This document shows, in pieces, positions 1 to 11,400 of a DNA stretch of 64,000 nucleotides (position 1 is the first letter of the stretch; each line of letters opens with the position of its first letter). A program made the translations under genes and the position numbers. This DNA comes from Branchiostoma floridae (Eukaryota > Chordata > Leptocardii > Amphioxiformes > Branchiostomatidae). The notes beneath the pieces are model-generated. The model was not told where the DNA came from and searched no databases. It worked only from the letters and a program-made list of their open reading frames with translations. Location: positions 20,771,072-20,835,071 of the forward strand of contig NC_049987.1 of NCBI RefSeq assembly GCF_000003815.2. Reading direction: 5' to 3'.

Positions 1-95
1 TCAGGAACATTGCTGCCATCAGTCTGGCTATAAAGTACAAGAACAAGGCTACCGAGGCTTTAGAACAGGCCTCTTTGCCACCAAAGGCACCGTGA
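1..95 (+). CDS. possible 3' end of a terminal exon, unknown protein (partial)
   Basis: Positions 3-95 form an open frame of 30 codons ending in TGA (93-95), with an Ala/Lys-rich helical composition (NIAAISLAIKYKNKATEALE...). A polyadenylation signal follows about 300 bases later, which fits a last exon plus 3' UTR. I do not recognise the protein. The frame is short and starts at the window edge, so it may be chance or the tail of a retroelement: the sequence just before the AATAAA, with its TTC-rich end, resembles LINE 3' ends. If real, the gene runs convergent to ABCB7. Confidence 0.3.
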   Translation, partial: RNIAAISLAIKYKNKATEALEQASLPPKAP

Positions 96-389
96 CGCTG
101 TGGGATTCAAACCCTGTACCCCTCTACCTACAATGTAACTCCGAAGGCATTCAAACATATTACTACAGAATCAAGGCAACATATAAATATATCAAGGACT
201 GTTTTGCTATTAGAAAGAATACTGAAGCTAATGATTAGAATACTTCATTGTGATACTATATGAATGAATTATATATATGTTAGCCCTTATTGTTATAATA
301 ACTAGGATGTTAAGCTTTATCCTATACCTCTATTTTGAACCTTATGTGATAGCTGTTGCCATACTTTGTACCATGTACAATTGTCGTGC

Positions 390-395
390 AATAAA
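390..395 (+). terminator. candidate polyadenylation signal AATAAA
   Basis: AATAAA is followed by a TTC-rich stretch (gttcttcttcttt). It could end the transcript of the partial exon at 1-95, or be the 3' end of a retroelement. Confidence 0.4.
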
Positions 396-438
396 GTTCT
401 TCTTCTTTATAATTATAGAACTCTATAAATTTGAGGTT

Positions 439-480
439 GGGATGTAGATAGATGGTTTCGAAACCATCTATCTACATCCC
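439..480. repeat. perfect 42-bp palindrome
   Basis: Two 21-base arms beginning GGGATGTAGATAG meet at TTCGAA with no mismatch and no spacer. Such a sequence would form a cruciform or RNA hairpin. No target duplication is visible at its edges. Confidence 0.9.
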
Positions 481-1357
481 TAATTCAGCTTTCTCTGTAA
501 CTTGCAGTCGACTAGCTCAGAAAGAGGAGGTACATGTACATGGACAACATCTGCAAGTTGACATTGTACATTTTTGTATATTGTTTTCAATGCAGAATAT
601 GATGGATTGATTTCTGGATGATTTGATATGAACTCATTGTAAAGGATTGGTTCATAGATGAGGTGTATCATGTTTGTATGTGAGAATTGTCTATGTGTTG
701 CATGTTGAATTTTTTTATGAGTTGTTCTTTGTTGCATGTAATATTTGTGATGTTGTATGCCGAATATTAATCAGAGAACAGTCATCATTTGTTCACATTT
801 ATTGGAAACAGAAAAACCTAATAGTTTGGTTTGTAACTTTACATTTGTTTTGTACATGACAAATATGTACATATTCATTGAAGGGGTATTGATATAAAAA
901 CCTAAATAGATGAATGTTTACTTTTAAAAATTCACATGTTCCTCCCTACATTAAGTACTTTGCTGCTCATACATGATTTACTGCAAGCTGTTAACCTCTA
1001 CATCATACATTATACTTAGTATGCTAGATAGGAAAATGTACTACTCAGAAAAATAGAAGGCTTTTGCACAAAGAATAGCATAAACGTGGAAAGTTAAATA
1101 TCGGGTCCTTAAACCCTTAGACAAGCCAAAGAAACCGCAGTATGACAGATATAATGTTGTAAAATAATTTATAAATTTTTACTGTTCAAGTACTGCTTGT
1201 AAGAGAGTTTGAATGCAGTGAGAATTAAGTAAATGGTATATGCCCAGGCTTAGTTTAAGACACATGCATTGCTACTGTAACATGTAACAGCAGTTATGGC
1301 CTACAGTGAATGGTATACGTACTCATAACAAATCCAAACAAACGTCATACATTAGAT

Positions 1358-1570
1358 CTGGGCTGTCTCCAGCTTTAAGTATTATTCCGGCCCACTTATT
1401 TCTTTGGGAGCCCATTTTATTAATTTTTGTCGTTAAATCTGTCATCCTAGGCTAATTAGAAATCAATTTTATGTCATGAATTTGGGATTTTTTTTGGACG
1501 GACACAGTGGAATTTTAGACCGTCCAACTTTCCATCCCAGAATGGAGGGGCGGTGCTGGAAACAGCCCTG
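1358..1570. mobile_element. 213-bp hAT-type MITE with 8-bp target duplication
   Basis: The ends are inverted repeats (CTGGGCTGTCTCCAGC on the left; the complement of the right end reads CAGGGCTGTTTCCAGC). The element is flanked by identical 8-bp direct repeats CATTAGAT at 1350-1357 and 1571-1578. An 8-bp duplication and CAGGG-type ends are characteristic of the hAT superfamily. There is no coding capacity. A relative with the same ends and similar length lies at 54365-54578. Confidence 0.8.
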
Positions 1571-1916
1571 CATTAGATGACATCCAAGGTTTTATAGGAG
1601 AGGTAAAAAGACTGGCTTCATGAGAAATGTAAATTTGAAACATGAATGGGCACCAACCAGAATAGCCTAATGAATGAAGTACATGTATGTCTATTGCCTT
1701 GTTTGTGCTTCTTCATAGAGAAAAAAAACATGCTGCTTTAGGTATACTGTGTACCCCATACTTTGATACATACTGGTGAAAATATCTTTTGTAAAGATTT
1801 GACTTCAACAACATAAACTATTGGAGATATAGTCTCTGATATTAAAAGGTGTTGATACAGTCACATATTACGTGTGCTCTCTTGTTCTTATGACTGACTT
1901 CGCTTTTATGTCATTA

Positions 1917-2272
1917 GGCCACACCAATTTAATTTCTTGGTTCACGGATTCGCTCGCTCCTATTTTTCGGAAAAAAAAATAAAAATAAAAATTACCACTC
2001 AGCAAATTTTCACCATTAATGAAGCCATTCACCAACTTTCTGGTGTAGCAAATTGGCCTTTATATTATAAGCTCCTTAAAGTATGGGTACAGGCTACTGT
2101 ACAATAATAGTGTTTTTGTACTTTTTTCAAGCTGAAAACTTTTTTTCTTTATGTTTTGGTTTAGTCGTTACCTTTACCACAACCATTTTACAACTTTTAT
2201 TTTAATTTCGCCCTCTCGCTCCATATTTTTTATGAAAAAATCCGTGAACCAAGAAATTAAATTGGTGTGGCC
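1917..2272. mobile_element. 356-bp PIF/Harbinger-type MITE
   Basis: Inverted repeats of about 33 bp (GGCCACACCAATTTAATTTC inward) bound the element. TTA follows the right end (2273-2275) and precedes the left end (1914-1916), a 3-bp target duplication. A TTA/TAA duplication and GGCC ends fit PIF/Harbinger. Non-coding. Confidence 0.75.
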
Positions 2273-3018
2273 TTACGGACTGAAAATATAATTTCTTTAA
2301 ATTGTTACATGAAATAAAAACCTAAATTGGGTCAGTTGTAACAGGCAATAAATTACAACCTAGAAGACATTACTATACCCATATCAAAAGTTGCGGTAAA
2401 CTTTTTTGCCACACGACGTTCCTATGAATAAATATTAGCGTGTCTTCCAATCTTGATGGTTGCTAGTATTAGCAAAATCATGCATGAGGACATAATTTTT
2501 ACTTTGATTTTGTTCCCAAGAAAATTTTATGCCCAAGAACTCAGCTTTTTGTTCTACAACATGAACCAAGCACCAAAACATTTTTTAAAGTGTAGTTTGT
2601 GTCCCCATTTAGACTGTGACATACAAATGCCACATTCAGTAGTTAGCACTGGACAATCAGAATTTGGGAAACACAGGATTCTCTGAATCTTCAATCCTTC
2701 GTTATTACTGCAATTAGACAAACATACATGTACCAAAACACATAAGTTGACATGCAGTAAAACGTTAAAATTTGCGGCTTGAAAAATAAAACAAATTTGA
2801 CATTGCTAGACTTCCACACCTCTTCTTTGCCCAACTTGCTATTCAAGTCTTTTCACTTGTCTGTCTCATTCCTTGGCTTTCAGTGAATCAGTGTTTTTTC
2901 TGCTCCACACCTTTACACTAAGAAAACCAAATTGGAGTCAACTCACAACTCTGTTATCACTTTAGTAATTGTATACTGTTATGAATCACATAATACATGA
3001 TACTAAATTTGTCTAATA

Positions 3019-3148
3019 CATTCAAAGGTTGAGCTGACAATGCAAGCGCATCACAAACCACAAGCTTAAATGCCCCTGCTGACAAATTTTGGCACTTTTC
3101 TTTTACCTATTAGTAAGAAAAGTAGCCCTGGTGCTCAACCCTTGAATG
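3019..3148. mobile_element. 130-bp MITE with TA target duplication
   Basis: The inverted ends CATTCAAAGGTTGAGC and GCTCAACCCTTGAATG are each bordered by TA (3017-3018 and 3149-3150), consistent with a Tc1/mariner-type non-autonomous element. It lies just downstream of the ABCB7 stop codon. Confidence 0.6.
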
Positions 3149-3301
3149 TATGGTCGTTATAAAACAAGTACTAGTATCACTGTAAAGGGCAATAGATAAG
3201 CTTTCCAATGACATAATGTGTACTACAAATATGAAATTGATAAAGTAATAACAGAGATATGATTGTACAACTTCAACTTGAGTGTACATCCGTGCCTTTC
3301 C

Positions 3302-5443
3302 TCAAACTTTCTGCTCGACTCTGTCCACTTGTCCATTTCCATTGGATTCCTCCGCACCTTTCTGTCCACTGTTGTTGTTCTTATCTTCCAGCGCCCTTTG
3401 ATGTTGACTAATCCACAGGTTAGCGTACAACCCGCCCTCTTTGTTCAACAGTTCCTGGTGGGGACCCTGTTCCACCACCCTCCCGTTGTTCAGTACGAGG
3501 ATTTCGTCTGCGTCCACCACCGTAGACAGGCGATGTGCGATGAAGATGGACGTTCTACCCTTCGTCACACTCTGTAGAGCATTCATGATGGCCTGTATGT
3601 GTGTAGGCAGACAACATTTATCCGTAAATAACATTTATCCATATAAAACATTTATCATTAGGCAACACCATTGTACATAAGGCCACATCATTTTGATTCT
3701 ATTGATGACATCGGATTTCGCGCATGCATTTCCGGTCAAATTAAAAAATATATATTTTAGACCAAATGTATGTCATACAAAGAAAAAGTAAAATGAGCAA
3801 ATAGATGCCGTAGATTGCAAAAATATGAGTTTTATACTTAATGTCATGGAATGCTAAGGTCAATTCCAAGCTAGGTCAAAGAAGATGTGACTGACTCCCT
3901 TTGGCCAGCTATATTCCTTAACCAGTTTTGATACTGACTTGTTTTTCACAGTGTTTTCAAGTGGCTGTAGTACTTAAACTATAGTGTGGTGACTCAGGCG
4001 TTTATCACACTGACTGAGCTAGGGGACCCTGGCTGAAGACCGAATTAGAGGTACATACGCCCAGCGTCGTTGTAAGTGCCACTGAACTGATAACTGACTT
4101 ATGTTATGGTACCAGTAAATCTGCCTGGAGATTAGGAACCCACCTGTTCTGTGATAGAGTCTAGCGAGGACGTTGCCTCGTCATACACGATGATTGGTGG
4201 ATCCTTCAATATCGTCCTGGCGATCGCCACACGCTGCTTCTCTCCTCCTGATTGAGAAAAAAATAAGATTGTGTCAGAAAAATTTCTTTTTCACTGGCTG
4301 TTACAGAAATTGTTCCAGGAAATTCATATTCTACAAAATACCATAAACCATGTATAATATCCTAATTTTTTTGCACCATAATATTTAATGACATATATGT
4401 TTAAAAAAAGAGACTGTGACCCAGGTTGAGGACACATAATAGAAAACTTTAGCACACAAGATGTTTGTAGGATAGTCTGAAATAACAATCACTGTAAATG
4501 AATCATTTTAACTTAAATACATGTACTACTAGTAATAATACGACTACTTCTACTACTATAAGTATCAAGCATCAAGATTCTTTATATCATAATACTCTAA
4601 CTTGGTTTGTTTTTCATTTCAAAACTGTACCTGATAGCTTGAGGCCCCTCTCCCCCACCTGTGTGTCGTAACCCTGGGGCATCCTCACGATGCTGCTGTG
4701 CAGTTCTGCCATCTCAGCTGATTTTAACACCTCGTCTGTGGAGGCCTGGAAGTTTCCATACTGCAGGTTGTAGAAGATGGTGTTGTGGAACAGCACACAG
4801 TCCTGGGGGGAGATTTGGGGTTCAGTAAAAGGGCTCTAATATGTAATATATTTCTATGACACATAGAGAAGTATTTTTCCATACTGCAGTTATAGAAGAT
4901 GGTGTTGTGGAACAGCACACAGTCCTGGGGGGAGATTTGGGGTTCAGTAAAAGGGCTCTAATATGTAATATATTTCTATGACACATAGAGAAGTATTTTT
5001 CCATACTGCAGGTTATAGAAGATGGTGTTGTGGAAAAGCACAGTCTTTTGGGAACAGTTACAACTGAGTAAAAAGGTGGTACCACTCAAATGTGTCTTCA
5101 CAGATCTAGCCCTTAGCCATTCCAAACCACTTATATGACACTAAATTTACAAAAGGATGGTCCAGTATTGTAGGTTGTAGATGATGGTGTTGTGGAACAG
5201 CACACAGTCCTGTGGGAACAGTTATGGTTAAAAAATGAACCAACCAATCCATCAAAAGATCTTCTGTCCGTCCATCCGTCCGTCTGTCCATCCATCCATC
5301 CATCCATCTAAGCAGTCAGTCAATAAATACACTGGGCACTATGCCAATATGTCTTGTCACTGACTGTTCACTGTTATGTCTCGGATGTTCTAACCTCCAC
5401 TGGGTCACCCACCCACCCACTCAATCAATCAATCAATCAACCG

Positions 5444-5476
<33 letters not shown>

Positions 5477-8400
5477 CCAATCAATTAATCAATCAATCAA
5501 TCAATCCCTTCCCAACGTACCTGTGGCACCACACCAATGTGTCTCCTCAGACTGTCCACTGTGATGTCCCGGATGTCCTGACCCCCCACCGTGATCCGAC
5601 CTCCCATTGGGTCGTAGAACCTGTACAGTAGTCTCACGATGGTAGACTTCCTGAAGACAACAAGGAACAGTTTCAGGTGTACCACCATATTGAAAACACT
5701 TGTGGGTAGACAAAGCTCATCATAAGAACACATAGCAATAGAGAATGTGTTAGAAAGAAAACCTCTCTACAGTAAAAATGGTTCCTGTCCCTGGTGCTGA
5801 AATGATAATCAACTACATGGACACCAATCTAACAATAATAAAAAAAACATAAAAAAACAAGCAAGACAGGCACTTTAACTCCTCAGAACACGAAAGTGCC
5901 TGTATACATGTGAATATCATTATTCACACAATACATGCTCCACTCTCACACACAATTTACAATCATTTCCTGCAAGCCAGCAGGACCAATCATAAACATT
6001 ATCATGGGGTCAAGCAACGCAAATGAAGGGCGTTTTGACCAGAACCCAGTGGTCCTAGATTCAAATCTGCTGAAAAGGTGGTAGTTATCTGTCATATTGA
6101 TCCTCCCACTATAATGTAATAAATCTCAAAAAAGAAACAATAAAATGCATTGATTGACAGTCTCACCCTGATCCGCTTCCTCCAACAATGGCGATCTTCT
6201 TCCCCGTGGGAACCTCGAAACTCAGGCCCTTCAGGATCTCCTGACCTTTCTGGTACTCGAAGAAAACGTCCTCGAACCTGATGGTGGCTTCTGTAGGGGA
6301 TAGCTGCAGGGCTGGGGCCTGGAGCTTAGACTAACCAAGAAGGGAAAGGCAATGACGTGTAAGTTGCAAGTTTTACCAACACCTACAAACTTCTGTGTTT
6401 GTGCTTTTTAGTATTTGTGCCTCTTCACAGTAACAGTTGCCATCCAACATATTACTGTAAATGCAGAAATGTTTGCGGTGCTTTTATGTTCGCAATTTTT
6501 GTGGTGACCACTTCACCACAAACTTAAAACCACCTCAAACATTTTTCCATTATAGTATGAGACTGCAGTCTATGGCGCTACCATGAACTTAAAACCACCG
6601 CAAACACTCCATTTTCCTGCTACCACTAAAGTAAATCCCTGCAAACTTAAATGCATTTACAGTGTAATACTGTACAAGGTATACCTGTAGTATATACAAG
6701 AATTGCTTAGACAAGGAGATAGGCAAGGAGAAGACAGAACAAAAATGTTAACGGCAGGTCTGAGTTCGAGGTGAAACAGTCCCCACAAAAACCGCAAACA
6801 TAAAACGGCCGTGAACATTACCGCATTTACAGTAAACCCCCTGCTCACCTTGATATTTGTATCCAGACTGAGGAGACTGAACATGGTCTGCATGTCAATG
6901 AGAGACTGCCGAACCTCCCTGTACACAGAACCCAGGAAGTTGAGCGGCAGAGACAGCTGGAACAGCAGGCCGTTCACCATCACTAGGTCTCCTACTGTCA
7001 TGGTGCCTGATGGGGGAAATATACATTTAATGTAGTCTTTCTACATATAGATTCCTAGGTATTCTTCATGACACAGGACTACTTTAATGTCCTTGAGAAC
7101 CCAGGAAGTTCAGCAGCTGCAACAACAGTTGGATGTACATTCTAGTTAATGTGGTCTTAGAGTTTCCTAGGTATTCTTCATGATTTATGACACAGGACTA
7201 CATTTTTAATGTCCTTGAGAACCCAGGAAGTTGCGTGGCAAGGACAGTTGGAACAGCAGACCGTTCACCATCACTAAGTCTCCTACTGTCATGGTGCCTG
7301 GTGTGGGAAATACACATACTAGTTAATGTGGTCTTAGAGTTTCCTACGTATTCTTCATCATCTATGACACAGGACTACATTGTACTTTAACGTCTTTGAG
7401 AACCCAGGAAGTTGAGCGGAAGGAACAGTTGGAACAGCAGGCCATTCACCTTCACTAGGTCTCCTACTGTCATGGTGCCTAATGGGGGAAATACACATAC
7501 TAGTTAATGTGGTCTTAGAGTTTCCTAGGTATTCTTCATGATCTATGACACAGGACTACATTGTACTTTAACGTCTTTGAGAACCCAGAAAGTTCAGCGG
7601 TAGCGACAGTTGGAACAGCAGGCCATTCACCATCACTAAGTCTCCTACTGTCATGGTGCCTGATGTGGGAAATATACATTCAAGTCAATGTGGTCTTAGA
7701 TATCTTTAACGTCCTTGAGAACCCAGGAAGTTTAGCGGAAGGGACAGTTGGAACAGGAGGCCGTTCACCATCACAAGGTCTCCTACTGTCGTGGTGCCTG
7801 ATGGGGGAAAAATATATTATGATTGTTAATTTCCGAAAATAATTTCGTCAGGTTGATAGATCAAAGGATACAGAAGTTTCAACCAGTTAATCTGAGGAAG
7901 GTGTCTGATGACAGGCATCGAAATGTCAGCTATGGTGAGATTTACATAGTTTACATACATTGTGTAAAAGAAAACTCCTATATCCAATGATTGTTAATGT
8001 AGTCTTAGAGTTTTCTAAATATTCTACATGGTTTAAAACTAGGGGTGAGTACCAGTACAGAAAATTCAGGTCCGGTGCAGGTCCAGAGGATCAGGTCCAG
8101 GTCAACGACCAAAGAACAATAGTCCATTTCGCCACAAAAAAATCTGTTTGGTAAAGTTTCCTTGATATTAGCCTGGCTAAAATCACGCTCCTAGTGGCCA
8201 CCCCTACAGTTGCAGCCACTTCGGGGAGGGGGTCATTAACCCCAGCGAGCGAGAGATTGTGTAAACACAGCGAGGCTACCTATAAGACACAATTATTTCA
8301 ACATGCTTGTCAACCCAGGAAGTTGCGTAGTAGGGACAGTTGGAATAGGAAGGCATTCACAGTCAATATCTTGCAGACACATTTGAACTTTTAAAAGCGC

Positions 8401-11400
8401 ATAATAATTATTTAACTTAAACTGAGAAAATATGGTAATAAAAATTATGTAATGCTCCTTACAATTTAGACTTTTAAGGACCAGTTGCTTTTCTCTCCGA
8501 ATGACAATAAATTGCCAAAAGCCTTTTCAGCTAACTAAAAACATTCTGAACATATCATTTTCTGCATCAAAATGTCCAAGTATTTCTAGTAGTTTACAAA
8601 CATTTCACCAATGAATTTACTTTTCAGAAACCGTATTCAGTCCTCAGTTCACAATTCATCAATTCACCAATGCATTTTTTTTACTCTAGATGATGGACCA
8701 TAATATAGGCAAAAACACTAGAACCTAAAGTCAAGTAAATGTTCGCCACATGTAACATATTTAGGTAACTATATCTAATCTGGACCGTCCTAAGGTTCCT
8801 CTTTGAAAAACAACAAAAACACTTAGCCTGTATTCAAAGCTATAAAGATGGGAGATTGAAAGGTCATGCACCGTTACTGCAGTTCAAGTGAAAGGAAGCA
8901 TCCACTCTTACTTTTGGACCTTAAAGGGACATAGTGTAGAAATATGGCGCCAAAGTTTCAAATGTTCTGAACTTGAAAATCTCCATTCAGATTGACATTT
9001 GCAACTTATTTCTAACTTATCTGCGTCATTTTATCACATTTCTAGTGCTAATTAACAACGTCAAAGTAAGCCGCGACCAAATTCATTTACTTCCGGGTAG
9101 CCTACCGGAAGTAAGCCGACCGTAGATTTCCGAATCGACAGTTGCGGTCGCAGATCTTCGGAGCTTAGCGGGGACTTTCAAAAACTTCAGTAACGATTCG
9201 AGCGAACCACCGAACGTGTTCTAAAGCGCACTTTGGCTCGCCGGCGAGTTGAATAAAATGGCGGACAACTCAAGCGGCGGAGGGAAGTGCGCATATTTCA
9301 AGACATCCTTACGGCTCAACAAAGTCGTATCCATACGTTGTAAATATTGCTGTGCAGTCTAATAAGGTAGACTCAACTCATAATGTAGAGAAATGACCGA
9401 AAACAGTGACTTTATTTTTTACATTATGTCCCTTTAAAGAAAGAAAAACTTAACAAGGATGCAACTTGCTGGTAGTTTAACAGCTTCAAATCAACAGCCT
9501 TCTTATTGATTTCTCCAGCTTTGTGCAAAGCAATTAAGCACTGTGTTTAATGGAAAGCCAACAGAGACAATTTCCTTCCTTTAAACCACTTCAATATGAA
9601 GACGTGTTGTTTTTCCAGTGTAGCAGCTAAAACAGAGTGCATGTTCCATGCTTTTCTTTGCCCATCAAGGCAGGAATATGACTTCTCCACACCCTTGTGG
9701 AAAACAAAACGTCAATGACTAATGGGAAGTTAATACAACATTGTACTTGTCTGATCTAGAGGACAAGTTTGACTCACTCAACTGACAACAGTGTGCATCA
9801 CTAATGGAGCAATCAATACAGCAGCATCTTTCTGCCACTTCTGCCTCTGTCTGTAATCCACAAGAATCTGGCTATGATTGACTGTCAGAGCAGCTGAATT
9901 TAAATGCTTTTCTGAGGAGTTTGACTCAAAAGTTATGGGAGCACTGATGTTAATACTGGTAAATAAAATATATACTTTACTTACTTTGTAACAGAGAAAA
10001 CTTATTAAAGAAAGGGGACATTTGCAAGCAAATTTATATTATGTTTACCATCACATATTGTAGTTCTTTCTTTATTCTTTATTTCAGGTTAAAAACAAAC
10101 CCATAGGTACACAAAAGATACATACATATACATTAAAACCTCTATCTGTACAATAAGCCATAACAGTTACGGAAAAAAGTGTTTCTGTAGTACATGTCTG
10201 AAGACAGCAAGTGCTTGACAATAGTATTAGTGGAGGACATTAATCTTTGTAAAAAAGAATAACAAACCCTCCTTTGTCTTGTTTCAAAACTGTCAGTCGA
10301 ATGGTAGACAAACATAGTACTGGCGCTACACCGTCGTGGCAAATTCATGATAAATCCGGAAACAGTTATTGTATACGACCCGGCACTTAGAAAGGACACC
10401 CGCACTGACAGAGTAGTAGTAGTCTAACACTGGCAACTGTTATGTTTAATTTATTACAACAAATTTCAAAATTTAGTGACCCGAGCCCCCTAGGTGTGCT
10501 ATTAGCCATTTGCTACATAATGCATCCAAACACCACAGGGTGTCTGCTACTTAACCTGTAACCATGGTGACAGCTGTCAGGTCCAGGTCGTTGACCTTAT
10601 TTGTTTGGAGAAGAAGAGGAAACAGAGCAAAAACAATATGTTTACCTTCCTCGGCCTGCTAATTATCAGTCCTTTATATTTTAATGTGACTTCCCCCCAA
10701 CTTTGTGAATGTTTAATGGAAAGCCCACACAATGCCCTTCAAAAGGGACAAGTTCCTTGCTTTTAACCACTTCAACATGAAGAGTTGGGTTGTTTTTCTC
10801 CTGCAGCAACCAAAAGGGTACAGATTGATGGACAAGCTGTCTGTTATGCTCTTATTTGCCCATTAATGCAGTCACACAACTTCTCCACAACCTTGTAGTA
10901 AAGTACATAAAGACTAATGGAAAATCAAGATGTTTGACTCGCTCATCTTTCAATCAATACAACATCTTTCTGCCACTTTAACAAGGCTGCTTGTGTTATT
11001 GCCATGGTAACAGAAAATACAGACTACCACTCAGCAACAAGATGAGTGATGACACAACTTTCTTGTCTCAGATTATCTGCTGCATCTATTTAACAAGGAC
11101 ATCATTGTAGTACATGTATAAGGTACAACAGCATTCTGCCTAATATATAAGATTCTTTCTGGCCACAGCAGCACCACAAACTTCACATTCCATCAGGCTA
11201 CTGCAGACCAGAATCAGCTTCACTACTGAGTCCTGCTAACTCGTTGGTTTACATGGCTGTGTGAGTTTTTTACACTTACAGAAACAAGCCAAAGCAGCTA
11301 GCCTTACAGTACCTCTCAAAGGTAAAATGTACATGGACGTAGCAAGTCTGATGATGATGATGATGACAGGTTTATTCGTTCAAAACAATAAAAATCGTCT

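Larger units (their letters stand above)
96..1357. other. non-coding stretch, AT-rich
   Basis: Apart from the AATAAA and the palindrome I see nothing here: no convincing exon, only short low-complexity AT-rich DNA. Confidence 0.5.
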
